Shown: piece after piece, positions 43,413 through 52,868 of the stretch | Layout of the letters: each line of letters opens with the position of its first letter | Numbering within the stretch: the first letter of the stretch is position 1 | Assembly (NCBI GenBank): GCA_017634455.1 | Contig: JAGBNK010000028.1 | Span: 1-64,000 of the forward strand | DNA length: 64,000 nucleotides | Source of the DNA: Lachnospiraceae bacterium | GTDB lineage: Bacteria; Bacillota; Clostridia; Lachnospirales; Lachnospiraceae | Direction of reading: 5' to 3' | The notes under the pieces: generated by a model | Told to the model about the DNA's origin: nothing | Database searches by the model: none | Seen by the model: only the letters and a program-made list of their open reading frames with translations | Program-made: the position numbers and the translations under genes

Positions 43413-43448
43413 TTATTATTAGAATTATTATTAGAATTATTATTAGAA
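43413..43448 (-). repeat. Three tandem 12-bp repeats carrying in-frame stop codons
   Basis: TTCTAATAATAA is repeated three times exactly on the minus strand, beginning at the last codon (Phe) of the GH78 gene. In that frame it gives nine TAA codons, so copy-number changes do not alter the protein end. It lies in the 38-bp convergent spacer and probably arose by slippage. Confidence 0.9.
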
Positions 43449-46163
43449 TTCATACTTACCTGCTGGTACTTCCTGCTTCACACCATTTCTTAGAATAATG
43501 GTGGCAGTTGTATTGGCAGGTAATTCAATATGATACTTGTATGTTCTATCGCCGGTTTTCTCCCAGCCGGAATATACTTTGCCATGGACACTATCATATG
43601 TCATATTTGCATATGTGAAATGTCCACCCGGATGAGGCGCAATAATGAAATGATTATCTCCATCCATTTTAATTCCGCACATCTCATCAAAAATCCACTC
43701 GCAAACTGCACCCTTGGAATAATGATTGAGAGATGCAATTCCTCCACCTACACCATTATCAGAAGTAGGGCCTTCCCAGTCTTCCCAGATTGTAGTAGCT
43801 CCAGACTTTGGCATAAACAGCCATCCCGGCTTATCTTCATTTTCCAGAAGTTTATAAGCATATTCCAAATCAATATCCTGCAACACATACAGTATCAATG
43901 GAGTTGACAGAAATCCTGTACCTACTCTCCATTTATAATTATCAAGAGCCTGTATCAATCTCTTTCTGGCATACTTGGTCTGCTCTTCATTTAGGAGATT
44001 ATAATAAAGCGGTCTCACAAGGGAAGCCTGTCTGTCTGTATCCAGAGAATATTTCTCCTTGCTTCGAAGAACCTGATATGTATGCTTACAACCAGCAGCA
44101 TACTCTCTATACAATTTCAAATCAGCCTCATAATCTCTTCTCCTTTGATCCTGACGAAGTCTGCCCTCAGCCCTTGCTTCCATAAGGTGGGTTGTAATAT
44201 CAATCATAACCTCCATGAGATACTGACCATAGGCTGTGGCAACTTCCGGATTTGCAGACATAAAGTCCTTGAATCCTGTCTGATGAATGTCATTTGGCTC
44301 AGCCCACTCTCCGTAATGCTGTCCCATATTGTAGAGATATTTCTTATCCTTGCCCTTGATTCCTGTATTGTCAGAAATAAGTATCTGGAATTTGCCCATA
44401 CGACCAATAGCAAATTTTGTAAACTTACTCATGACTTCATAATATCTGTCAATGACATCAATATCATTATATTTCTTCCAGATACGATAAGGAATAAATA
44501 CACCTGCATCAGCCCAGCCAACAGAACCATCCATGACTTTCATATAGAAATCAGTTCCGCCCTCCGGAACAATCTGAGGTAATTTACCATCAGGCTTCTG
44601 CCAATCCTTGAGATCATTCTCATATTTATTGGCAAAAGGCGCATAGTTCACCATGTAGCTGGCAGTATTTACAAATATCTGCGCATCTCCAGTCCAACCA
44701 TGTCTCTCTCTTGTAGGACAATCAGTAGGAACATCAGCAGAATTATTCTTCAAAGACCACAATGTACTCTCAACCAGCTTATTCAAAAGTGCATTGGAGC
44801 TGTCAAAGGAAAATGTACGCTCAAATCCTGAATAAACTGCAATTGATGTAAAGCTGTCAGTTGAAATCTGTCCCTCTCTGCACTGTGAAGTCTCCACTAC
44901 TTTGTCAGCTAAATCACCTGTGAGTTCCACAAACTGAAAACCGAAAATCGCAAATCTAGTCTTGTAATGATTATGCCCGTCTTTAGCAGAGTAATCGATT
45001 TGCTGCAATGGAGTTGTAATCTTCTTGTTCACACATTGGATATTGTGCTGATCAAATTCTCCATCTTCACCAATCTTCTCACCAAAACGCAAAAACAACT
45101 TCTCTCCGGCCTTGGCATCAAATTCAAACTCGATATAACCTGCAATATTTTGACCAAAATCCAAAACTTTCTTTCCGGATGGTGAAATATACAATGATGG
45201 ATTTGTAAATCTCTCGTTCTCCACCAATGGGAAGTTATTGGAAGCTGTAGGTGTAATAGCATATTTTGTAATCTTGGCATTTACCCAATTAACAACACCT
45301 GGCTCTAAATTTGCTTCCCTGGCAGCATCATAAATCTCTCCATCCTTATTGTCAGCAAAACGAACAGGTCCTTCATTCATCCACTTCCAACTATCGTCAG
45401 TACAGATATAATCCACTGAGCCATCCTCATATGTCACCTCAATCTGAACCAACAATTTGGTCTCAATACCATATTCATTTTTGCGACCCCAGGCTCCAAC
45501 TGAACCTCTATACCAGCCATCTGCCAGCATGAATTCCAGGTTATTCTCTCCCGTCTTTACCTGATCTGTAATATCAACTGTCTGATATTGAATTCTTCTC
45601 TTATAATCTGTATAACCAGGTGCAAGACAAAACTCACCTATTTTAGAACCATTTATCTTACCTTCATACAAACCACATGCACTCATATAAGCTCTGGCCT
45701 TGAGCACATTTTTTTCTGAATCAATCACAAAACTCTTGGAGAAGCAATCCACCGGATAACGGTTCTTCTTATTTACCGTATAATTTCCAGTAATCCACTT
45801 GGCTTTCCAGTCATTTGCATCTATAAGGCCCAACTCAAAAGTTGCCTCGTCGCAATACTCACCCGCTTCGTCATTCTCATCCCACAGACGCACCTGCCAC
45901 GCTATGTAATCTCTTGAAACCAGATTATGAGGAATGACTTTATCTTTTCCCTCACCCATGGTTCCCCACTGAATGAGATGCATCTGATTAGATGCTACTT
46001 TACCTGAATTCCATACTATATTATTATTGGCATCCACTGCCTGAATCTCATAGGCGCTCTGTGAAACTGCTCCCTCAACAGTCCAACTAAGTCTTGGATT
46101 AATATAATCGATACCTATAGGATTAGTCAGATATTCACACTTTAAATTTGTTGCATAAATCAT
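43443..46163 (-). CDS. Alpha-L-rhamnosidase (GH78), full length
   Basis: A 906-residue enzyme that hydrolyses terminal alpha-L-rhamnose. It follows the GH78 order: an N-terminal Ig-like domain (CEYLTNPIGIDYINPRLSW), a carbohydrate-binding beta-sandwich (FSKSFVI to LAPGYTDYKRRIQYQ), then the six-hairpin barrel with the hallmark DVPTDCPTRERHGWTGDAQ (about 474-492), containing the proposed acid, and GATTIWEDWEGP near 800. It ends with a beta-sandwich. No signal peptide, so imported rhamnosides are cut inside the cell. It lies 30 bp after a GPH transporter and has AAGGAG eight bases before its ATG. Confidence 0.93.
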   Translation of the reverse strand: MIYATNLKCEYLTNPIGIDYINPRLSWTVEGAVSQSAYEIQAVDANNNIVWNSGKVASNQMHLIQWGTMGEGKDKVIPHNLVSRDYIAWQVRLWDENDEAGEYCDEATFELGLIDANDWKAKWITGNYTVNKKNRYPVDCFSKSFVIDSEKNVLKARAYMSACGLYEGKINGSKIGEFCLAPGYTDYKRRIQYQTVDITDQVKTGENNLEFMLADGWYRGSVGAWGRKNEYGIETKLLVQIEVTYEDGSVDYICTDDSWKWMNEGPVRFADNKDGEIYDAAREANLEPGVVNWVNAKITKYAITPTASNNFPLVENERFTNPSLYISPSGKKVLDFGQNIAGYIEFEFDAKAGEKLFLRFGEKIGEDGEFDQHNIQCVNKKITTPLQQIDYSAKDGHNHYKTRFAIFGFQFVELTGDLADKVVETSQCREGQISTDSFTSIAVYSGFERTFSFDSSNALLNKLVESTLWSLKNNSADVPTDCPTRERHGWTGDAQIFVNTASYMVNYAPFANKYENDLKDWQKPDGKLPQIVPEGGTDFYMKVMDGSVGWADAGVFIPYRIWKKYNDIDVIDRYYEVMSKFTKFAIGRMGKFQILISDNTGIKGKDKKYLYNMGQHYGEWAEPNDIHQTGFKDFMSANPEVATAYGQYLMEVMIDITTHLMEARAEGRLRQDQRRRDYEADLKLYREYAAGCKHTYQVLRSKEKYSLDTDRQASLVRPLYYNLLNEEQTKYARKRLIQALDNYKWRVGTGFLSTPLILYVLQDIDLEYAYKLLENEDKPGWLFMPKSGATTIWEDWEGPTSDNGVGGGIASLNHYSKGAVCEWIFDEMCGIKMDGDNHFIIAPHPGGHFTYANMTYDSVHGKVYSGWEKTGDRTYKYHIELPANTTATIILRNGVKQEVPAGKYEF

Positions 46164-46193
46164 GTCGTCTTCTCCTTCTCACTAAATAAAAAC

Positions 46194-47654
46194 TTATGCC
46201 TGTTGCTTTCTGGCTGCAATCTCAGCCTGCTTCTTATCAAGTCCTTTTTCTACATTGATAAATGCTAAAAGTACAATAACTACTATAGATGTAAGAATTT
46301 CCAATCCAACAAAGAAGAATGTAATTGTATGTTGAACTGCAGCATTTTGAATATATGCAACTGTCTCTCCATTAATAAAATCAGGTGCTACATATCCTGC
46401 TCTTGCCAAAAACATGTTAAACAAGCCTGTACATGCACCGGTAACAGCCACTGTGATAATACTATAGATTGACATCGCTGCTCCATCTACTCTAAAGCCA
46501 TTCTTCCATTCCATATGATCATAAGTATCAGCCATAAGCGCCATAAATACATAAGATGATGGCAATCCACCAATATTTTTTATAAACTGACCTACTAATA
46601 CCTGAACCATATTTGTTGGATTGATGTAACAGATGAAACTTCCAATGGCAAATATAATAAATCCTACTAATGTAACATTTCTCTTACCGAACTTCTTGGC
46701 GAGAGGCCACACTGCAAAAATACCGATACCCATTGGAATTCCTCCAAGAACAGATACCATTGTCTGTGTGATTCCATCGTTATAGGTTCCAAGTACATAA
46801 TTACAATAGTAAACAAGTGCAATATTTTTGAAGGATGTACCTACTGTACTGATAAAGAAATACAGTAACAAAAATAACATATATCTATCTGTAAATACTG
46901 CCTTCATCTGTGTCTTAAAAGAAAGTGATTTCTCTACCTCTTCTGTTTCACCTTCCTCTGTAACACGCTCTCTTGTGTGATAGTACTCAAGCAATATAAG
47001 TGGCATAGCCAGAATAGACAGAATAACTGCCATTGTAATCCAGCTTGATTTATCAACTCCAAGCTTTGGTAAAATGAGCATTGGGAAAATCAAAGCTACA
47101 ATAATACCGGAAATCATAACCGTTGCAATATTGTTAAATACTGCAAGAACACCTCTCTGCTCAGAATTTCTTGTAGAAAGAGGTACCATCAAGTTATGAG
47201 ACATGTTGTAAATAGTATAAGCAAATGAGTAGAACAGATTGTAAGAAATCATTACCCATAGAACCTCTACAGTCTCATTTGATTGTGGAACCACGAACAA
47301 GAGTATTCCAGTTATAGGAATCAAAATAGAAGCCAAAAGTAAATATGGTCTGGCTTTTCCCTGCTTTGACTTGGTATGGTCAATAACATATCCCATAGCC
47401 ACATTGGTTATTGCATCAATGATTTTTGAAGCCAATGGGAAAATCATAAGGAACAATCCGCCCCATACTGATGTAAGTTTCAATACATCTGTGTAGTACA
47501 CATTGAGGTAAGTAGCCAAAACAGCATTAAAAAGCAATGCTCCTGCCGGACCGATGAGATATCCCAGCCACTTTTCCTTCTTCTCCATGTCAGCTGATTT
47601 TATTCTACTGTCAAATATTGAATTATTTATAAGTTTCGGTTTGATACTTAGCAT
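46194..47654 (-). CDS. GPH-family sugar:cation symporter
   Basis: A 486-residue transporter of the glycoside-pentoside-hexuronide family (MFS_2) with twelve predicted membrane segments. Family marks are the [23 protein letters not shown] loop between helices 2 and 3 and [12 protein letters not shown] after it. The start is set by GAGAGGG seven bases before ATG; a 22-residue cytoplasmic N-terminal extension precedes the usual start MEKKEKWLG. It precedes the GH78 gene and should import the rhamnoside that enzyme cuts. Upstream lie a terminator and an operator array. Confidence 0.9.
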   Translation of the reverse strand: MLSIKPKLINNSIFDSRIKSADMEKKEKWLGYLIGPAGALLFNAVLATYLNVYYTDVLKLTSVWGGLFLMIFPLASKIIDAITNVAMGYVIDHTKSKQGKARPYLLLASILIPITGILLFVVPQSNETVEVLWVMISYNLFYSFAYTIYNMSHNLMVPLSTRNSEQRGVLAVFNNIATVMISGIIVALIFPMLILPKLGVDKSSWITMAVILSILAMPLILLEYYHTRERVTEEGETEEVEKSLSFKTQMKAVFTDRYMLFLLLYFFISTVGTSFKNIALVYYCNYVLGTYNDGITQTMVSVLGGIPMGIGIFAVWPLAKKFGKRNVTLVGFIIFAIGSFICYINPTNMVQVLVGQFIKNIGGLPSSYVFMALMADTYDHMEWKNGFRVDGAAMSIYSIITVAVTGACTGLFNMFLARAGYVAPDFINGETVAYIQNAAVQHTITFFFVGLEILTSIVVIVLLAFINVEKGLDKKQAEIAARKQQA

Positions 47655-47701
47655 TACAAAACCCTCTCTTTCTTGTAAAAACGAACCATCTCTATGCTTC
47701 G

Positions 47702-47745
47702 ATTATATTTCAAAAAACGCACATTTCGTTGTAAAAATGTGCGTT
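47702..47745 (-). terminator. Terminator of the dehydrogenase pair, with the GPH -10 box just after it
   Basis: AAAACGCACATTT pairs perfectly with AAATGTGCGTTTT (47715-47745) and is followed on the minus strand by TTTTTTG. A perfect TATAAT (47702-47707) begins right after the T-run, so the promoter of the GPH gene starts inside the terminator tail. No -35 box is present. Confidence 0.75.
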
Positions 47746-47813
47746 TTCTTGTAATTTCGTCCACTTTTTGTAATATTCTATATCGATTACAAATTACAAA
47801 AGGATAATTACAA
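47729..47813. promoter_or_regulatory. Operator-like array of TTGTAA/TTACAA words upstream of the GPH gene
   Basis: TTGTAA occurs at 47729, 47749 and 47768 and its complement TTACAA at 47787, 47794 and 47808. The first three are 20 and 19 bp apart, about two helical turns. The same words with 20-bp spacing occur upstream of the AraC gene at 50618, so this regulator is the likely binder. Confidence 0.5.
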
Positions 47814-47852
47814 ATATATTATTTCTATTTAATTTGATAATTATCTCACTAA

Positions 47853-49376
47853 TTAAATATCCAACTCAGATACAACCTTTGGATACTCTCTCAGCTCATC
47901 CTTTTCATGTAGCGGATTCCAAACCTGAGCAAAGAATGGATCAACCTGTGCACGCTTACCATAATTCCAGCTCTTGCGCTCACACTCAGGGCACCAATGG
48001 CCGCCTTCAAGCACAAGTCTTGGTGACGCCTCAAATTCATGACCAAAAGCACATTGGAATTTCAGTTTAGATTTCCAATCACCAGTTGTCATATTTTCCG
48101 ACAACAGTTTACCACCTCTAAACTCTGCTGCACCTGACATATCTGCAATATCAAGCTGGCTTTCCGGTTTACTCTCGTCATAGCCATGGTCACGGAGAAT
48201 AACTTCATCCCAGTCCGTATAGTGTTTCATATCTTTTATAGATTCAGGTATTTCTTCCCACGCTTTTCTGCTGCCCCAATAAGCTTCTATATGGTCTTCC
48301 ATATTTTCTTTTATAAATCTCTTGGTTCCGTGCTCTGTATATGCCAATTTATCAAACATATTCTTCATTGCAGTTCCCATGATTTTCTGTCCACCTGGGA
48401 GTTTTGTAATAAATTTAGCAACCCCAGCAGTTGGACCCAACTCTTTTATAAATGAGTCATAGCAATATTCCATGGAATCCTGTCTGAAATGCAGATAATC
48501 CTCCAATTTGTCCGAATCCAGATAATACTGGCCATGGAAGTTTCTCGTGGCCTGAGCCTTTGGCTCTAGTATATACTCCAACTTGGTAAGTCCCATTTTA
48601 CCATACATATTTTTATATAAATCATAGCATGACGCTCTACAGGACTCTCCACCACCTATATTGTATATATGTCCCCAAAAGCTATCATCAAGAGTATGTT
48701 CTGCTGTGTATTTACACAGATTTCTCATAGCTCGTCCGGAATCTCTATCTGATACATATTCCAATACATTGTCGAAGCAATTATGAAACATGATTCCATC
48801 TCGAATCTTGGACATTGCTGGTCCAATTATGCCAGTCTGTCTCAGACTAACCCAATACTTCAGACCTGATTCTATAACAGCTCGCTCTGCAGCCACTTTG
48901 GATACAGCATAATAATCAAACATACTAGGCTTAATAGGGTCACCCACTCTGCCCCAATGAATTGGAGGCATACGATCACCAGTTTCAGCCACAGTTCCTA
49001 TGTACACAAATCTGACCTCATCCTGTCGTCCACACTTCTTAATAGCGTTTATAATATTAACAGTGGAACCCAGATTATTTTTCATAGCTTTGTCAGGATA
49101 ATAATCCGCCTGTGGTGATACAAATGCTGCTATATGAAGAACTATGTCAGCATCCTGTACACATTTATACACATCCTCTTCATTTAGCAGATCACCCCAG
49201 TATATTCTTAGATTACTGCAATTCTTGTAATCACTTAGTAACTTATGATTTTTCTCAGAATCTCTGGCCAACACAGTGATGTCATACAAATCTTTATCTT
49301 CCATCATCTGTTTCAGGCTTTCAAATCCCATTCCGCCAGTTGCTCCAGTTACAAACACTCTAAGTTTATCTCTCAT
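47853..49376 (-). CDS. NAD-dependent epimerase/dehydratase with C-terminal zinc ribbon
   Basis: A 507-residue extended short-chain dehydrogenase. The Rossmann domain has FVTGATGGMGFESLKQ, the catalytic pair in FDYYAVSKVAAERA and the substrate region up to about residue 330. A helical linker follows, then residues about 445-475 form a zinc ribbon (CAFGHEF... WCPEC: Cys, His, two Cys). Treble-clef ribbons of this CxxGHxF/CPxC type are not usual on sugar epimerases. I start at the ATG behind AAAGGTG, one base after the stop of the partner dehydrogenase. The substrate is unknown; sugar oxidation or epimerisation in rhamnoside use is a guess. Confidence 0.75.
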   Translation of the reverse strand: MRDKLRVFVTGATGGMGFESLKQMMEDKDLYDITVLARDSEKNHKLLSDYKNCSNLRIYWGDLLNEEDVYKCVQDADIVLHIAAFVSPQADYYPDKAMKNNLGSTVNIINAIKKCGRQDEVRFVYIGTVAETGDRMPPIHWGRVGDPIKPSMFDYYAVSKVAAERAVIESGLKYWVSLRQTGIIGPAMSKIRDGIMFHNCFDNVLEYVSDRDSGRAMRNLCKYTAEHTLDDSFWGHIYNIGGGESCRASCYDLYKNMYGKMGLTKLEYILEPKAQATRNFHGQYYLDSDKLEDYLHFRQDSMEYCYDSFIKELGPTAGVAKFITKLPGGQKIMGTAMKNMFDKLAYTEHGTKRFIKENMEDHIEAYWGSRKAWEEIPESIKDMKHYTDWDEVILRDHGYDESKPESQLDIADMSGAAEFRGGKLLSENMTTGDWKSKLKFQCAFGHEFEASPRLVLEGGHWCPECERKSWNYGKRAQVDPFFAQVWNPLHEKDELREYPKVVSELDI

Positions 49377-49377
49377 T

Positions 49378-50388
49378 TTATTCACCTTTCATATCAATAA
49401 CAGTTGTCTTCTTTTCAATAACTGCCCGACATAATCTCATAGAGTCTGTAATTGCCGCATCAATATTATCAGCCTCCACATGAAGAGGATCACATCCCAA
49501 AATCTTATCTATATACAGTTCATTGCATTGTATATCAGAAAGTTTTGGCAAATATAAACCTCCTTGAATATTATTCTGTAGTTGCTCCTTGTGCATCTTC
49601 TTGGTTCCCAATGTAAACATCCAATTTGGAATATTTACTACCTTCTGTTCAGGCTTACCCAGAGCCTTGTGCATAATCTGAAGCATCTCATTCCATGTCA
49701 TATTGTAATAACCTATTGGCCAGCACTTGCCACCTGTAGTATATTCCAAAGCTCCCGCAATAGCTTGTCCCACCTGATGTACTGTAACCATAGTTGAACC
49801 ACCCTTTGGATACATGGTCTTCTTGGAATTCATAATCTGTTCAGCTATAAACATCCACACTGGCTTACGACCAGGCTGAGTTCCAAAGATATAAGGTAAT
49901 TCCAATACAGCCACACTGAAGTTATCATCAGCAAAACTCATGGCAACCTTCTCCTGATCAACTCTTGACCGAATATATGGATGTGTCTCAGCCAATTTCA
50001 TCTCAGGCCTTGTCTTTGCAAAATGTGCGAAGTATGAACCACAGATAGCTGCATGCTTTACACCGCACTTTTTTGCAATTCCAAGAAGTCTCTTCACAGG
50101 ATCAATATTGTACTTCTTGAACAGATCATAAATTGGTGCAGGTCCTTCTACTCTCTCATCAACACCTGCTGCAAACACGAATCCTTCACAGCCTGTCATG
50201 TAGTTAGCAATCTCATCATCACTCATTTCCAGATAATTACCATACTCAATCTGCATTTCTGACGGTAACTCTGCGCCTTGAGGTAATGGTGGCAAAGCAA
50301 TAGATAAAACTTCATGTCCTCTCTCGATTAATACTTTGGCAGCCTCACTTCCCAGCAAGCCTGTTCCTCCAATCATAAATACTTTCAT
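49378..50388 (-). CDS. NAD-dependent epimerase/dehydratase-like protein
   Basis: A 336-residue atypical extended short-chain dehydrogenase. The cofactor loop is GGTGLLGSEAAKVLI near the N-terminus. The usual YxxxK is not clear: the matching region reads CGSYFAHFAKTRPEMK and RSRVDQEKVA, so the Tyr-Lys pair may be changed and catalysis uncertain. It is first in a two-gene unit with the zinc-ribbon dehydrogenase and divergent from an AraC gene. The two dehydrogenases differ strongly in sequence and may form one enzyme system. Confidence 0.72.
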   Translation of the reverse strand: MKVFMIGGTGLLGSEAAKVLIERGHEVLSIALPPLPQGAELPSEMQIEYGNYLEMSDDEIANYMTGCEGFVFAAGVDERVEGPAPIYDLFKKYNIDPVKRLLGIAKKCGVKHAAICGSYFAHFAKTRPEMKLAETHPYIRSRVDQEKVAMSFADDNFSVAVLELPYIFGTQPGRKPVWMFIAEQIMNSKKTMYPKGGSTMVTVHQVGQAIAGALEYTTGGKCWPIGYYNMTWNEMLQIMHKALGKPEQKVVNIPNWMFTLGTKKMHKEQLQNNIQGGLYLPKLSDIQCNELYIDKILGCDPLHVEADNIDAAITDSMRLCRAVIEKKTTVIDMKGE

Positions 50389-50451
50389 TTTTCTTGCGTC
50401 CTTTCTATCCCCACTTTACGCTTTATTTTAATCATGACTACCATCAAATAC

Positions 50452-50583
50452 TTGTAATATTATCCTCTAAATTGTAATTTTCATCATAAAACATAATATT
50501 GTCACACACTCAGTTATAATTTACAATTTAACTAACATAATTACAAAAAATCTTTATATCATCCAGATAATATAAAATTACAA
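50452..50583. promoter_or_regulatory. Operator-like array in the divergent spacer before the AraC gene
   Basis: TTGTAA at 50452 and 50472 are exactly 20 bp apart; TTACAA at 50521 and 50541 are also exactly 20 bp apart; another lies at 50578. The words match those at 47729-47813. They sit between the dehydrogenase pair and the AraC gene, consistent with autoregulation and control of both units. I see nothing else in the 229-bp gap. Confidence 0.5.
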
Positions 50584-50617
50584 TTATTCACAATAAAGTG
50601 TAAAAAAGGAGTTTGCC

Positions 50618-51835
50618 ATGAGAAATATTGATTTTGCCTATATGGCTGAAAACATAGCTAATCTATCACGCATTGCCATTAGAATATATGAGGACAACAA
50701 TCTCATTGTATATAATGACCCATCCCGTTTCCCAAAGGATCCGGCAAAACCATTTATAGACAAGCTGTTGCAGATTAAGGCTCCTATAAGCTATTATCTG
50801 ACTCCTTATGACCATTTCTACGGTATTATAACTTATGAAAATATAAGAATTATTATAGGTCCAACCTTTCAGATGACCCCAACAAGAGATAAAATAAGAG
50901 AATTTATGTTTTCACTGGATATAAAGCTCAACTATTTGGAGTTATATAATTCATTTACCCATACTATCACACCTATGCCTTTAGAGATGTTTCTTCACGA
51001 ACTCAGCCTGGTATATTATTTTATAAGTGAGCAGAAAATCAGATTATCGGACATTATAATATATGATTCCAATAACAAGTCCTATGAATTTGAATCATAT
51101 AAAAACAAAGTATCAGCTTATACAAATGATAATTCCGAGACGGAAGAACTCACCAATTCATTCAATGAATTAGTTGAAGCTCATACCACAAGCGATTTTG
51201 AAGGAATAATGCTGAGCCTGATTCGTGTAGGCGATATAGATGGATTAAAAGAACTGTTTTCCAACACCTCCGCAGGAAGAGCCGGCAAGACAGCTTCTTC
51301 TTACCTGAGAAATATTAAAAACCTCTTCATTTCCACCGCAACTTTAGTATCTAGAGCTGCAATTGATGGCGGCCTGTTTGCAGAGGAGGCTCTGACTCTC
51401 AGTGACAAATACATACAGCATGCTGAGAAATATGATAACTACGAGCAGATAATGAATCTACAGTTCAATATGATTATGGACTTTGCCTCAAGAGTGCAGG
51501 AAATCACTTATGGCAAACGATATAATAAATTTGTCCGTTCAATAACATCATATGTAAGAGAACATTTGACAGAAGAAATAAATATCGACAATATGGCAGA
51601 TGAGTTATTTATAAGCAGAAGCTACCTGTCATCCAAGTTTAAGAAAGAAACTGGAATTACGCTATCACAATATATACAGGAACAGAGAATAAAAAAAGCT
51701 CAGGAATTATTAAAGAGCAGCAATAAAAGCATCCTGGAAATATCTACCTTTTTAGGATTCTCATCCCAGGGATACTTCCAGAATGTCTTCAAAAAAATTG
51801 TTGGCATGACACCGAGAGAATATCGTATGCAATAA
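50618..51835 (+). CDS. AraC-family regulator with an unassigned sensor domain
   Basis: A 405-residue regulator. The last 100 residues contain the AraC DNA-binding domain (INIDNMADELFISRSYLSSKFKKE, SILEISTFLGFSSQGYFQNVFKK, GMTPREYRMQ). The N-terminal 300 residues have no cupin motif and look like the long helical sensor region of YesN-type regulators without a receiver domain. AAAGGAG lies six bases before the ATG. It is divergent from the dehydrogenase pair and convergent with the esterase gene; its likely regulon is the GPH-GH78 and dehydrogenase units. Confidence 0.82.
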   Translation: MRNIDFAYMAENIANLSRIAIRIYEDNNLIVYNDPSRFPKDPAKPFIDKLLQIKAPISYYLTPYDHFYGIITYENIRIIIGPTFQMTPTRDKIREFMFSLDIKLNYLELYNSFTHTITPMPLEMFLHELSLVYYFISEQKIRLSDIIIYDSNNKSYEFESYKNKVSAYTNDNSETEELTNSFNELVEAHTTSDFEGIMLSLIRVGDIDGLKELFSNTSAGRAGKTASSYLRNIKNLFISTATLVSRAAIDGGLFAEEALTLSDKYIQHAEKYDNYEQIMNLQFNMIMDFASRVQEITYGKRYNKFVRSITSYVREHLTEEINIDNMADELFISRSYLSSKFKKETGITLSQYIQEQRIKKAQELLKSSNKSILEISTFLGFSSQGYFQNVFKKIVGMTPREYRMQ

Positions 51836-51843
51836 CATAAAAA

Positions 51844-51875
51844 ACAGTGGCTATGAAGTTAATCATAGTCACTGT
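51844..51875. terminator. Bidirectional terminator between AraC and esterase genes
   Basis: ACAGTGGCTATGA pairs with TCATAGTCACTGT (one mismatch) around AGTTAA. It overlaps the last codons of the esterase gene. Confidence 0.7.
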
Positions 51876-52846
51876 ATATATTTTAACCTTTTTTCGACTA
51901 TACACCTCACATAATCATTTTCCAAATCATAATCAAATGAATGATAAGATCCAGGTATTTCAACTATTTCGCAATCAACTCCCTTTTCCTTAAGAGTCTG
52001 TCCCAAGCATATTGCCTCATCATGGAGTACATCCATCTCCTGGGCTTCCACATAAGTAAATGGAAAATCATCTACCTCTTCTATTTCTAACATAGGCACA
52101 AGATATTTGTACATGGAATTATCAACTCCATTTAGATAAGCATTCCACATTGACTCATTGGAACCTTCACTCCATGCCGCATCAGCATATATGGTTTTTG
52201 ATTTATAATACTTCTCATTATCAAGCACCGGATATATAAGCATCATTTTAGACGGCATTATATAACCTTTTATTGCATGATTCTGTATGTACATAGTCAC
52301 ACCGGCAGCCAGTGCACCTCCAGCACTTTCTCCGTACAATACAATATCATTTACATCAAGATTATATCGCTGTACAAATTCATCAGATGTTATACTATTC
52401 CATGCATACAGACAATCCAGAAAGATTTCATCTCCACAAGCATCAGGTAATAACAAATACTCAGGTATATATATCTTTCTGCCGGTTTTAGCAGCATAGA
52501 AAGCAGCCAGTTTTATTGCAGGCTCCTGAACAGGCAGAGCAAATGCCCCTCCGTGAAAATATATCATGGCAGGTCGAGTGTCTTGGTCGTTTTCTGCTTG
52601 TATTATCGTCGGTTCTATGACGTGAATAATCATATCCCTGCCATGAAATTTATCTGAATATAGTTCATTACGAGGAATGGTTATTCTGGAATATTTTAAA
52701 TTTTCAAATGGCAATAATGAACATTCAAAATCAGTCTGTTTGTTCTGACATAAGATCTGCATCATTTTAATAACTGCAGGTTTTTCCATATTTACATCAA
52801 TTGATTTATCCGGAGGGTTTAGTTTTTCATTATAGTTATATCCCAT
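51869..52846 (-). CDS. Alpha/beta-hydrolase, hormone-sensitive-lipase type esterase
   Basis: A 325-residue cytoplasmic esterase. It shows the oxyanion motif YFHGGAFALP, the nucleophile elbow YGESAGGALAAG, an acid in AQEMDVLHDEA and the catalytic His in SYHSFDYD, all in normal order. Such enzymes remove acyl groups from small esters or sugar acetates. It starts 22 bp after the acetate-kinase-like gene and is probably the last gene of the FdrA operon, so it may release or process the acyl unit handled there. Substrate unknown. Confidence 0.85.
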   Translation of the reverse strand: MGYNYNEKLNPPDKSIDVNMEKPAVIKMMQILCQNKQTDFECSLLPFENLKYSRITIPRNELYSDKFHGRDMIIHVIEPTIIQAENDQDTRPAMIYFHGGAFALPVQEPAIKLAAFYAAKTGRKIYIPEYLLLPDACGDEIFLDCLYAWNSITSDEFVQRYNLDVNDIVLYGESAGGALAAGVTMYIQNHAIKGYIMPSKMMLIYPVLDNEKYYKSKTIYADAAWSEGSNESMWNAYLNGVDNSMYKYLVPMLEIEEVDDFPFTYVEAQEMDVLHDEAICLGQTLKEKGVDCEIVEIPGSYHSFDYDLENDYVRCIVEKRLKYIQ

Positions 52847-52868
52847 TTTATTTCCTCATAATATATAT

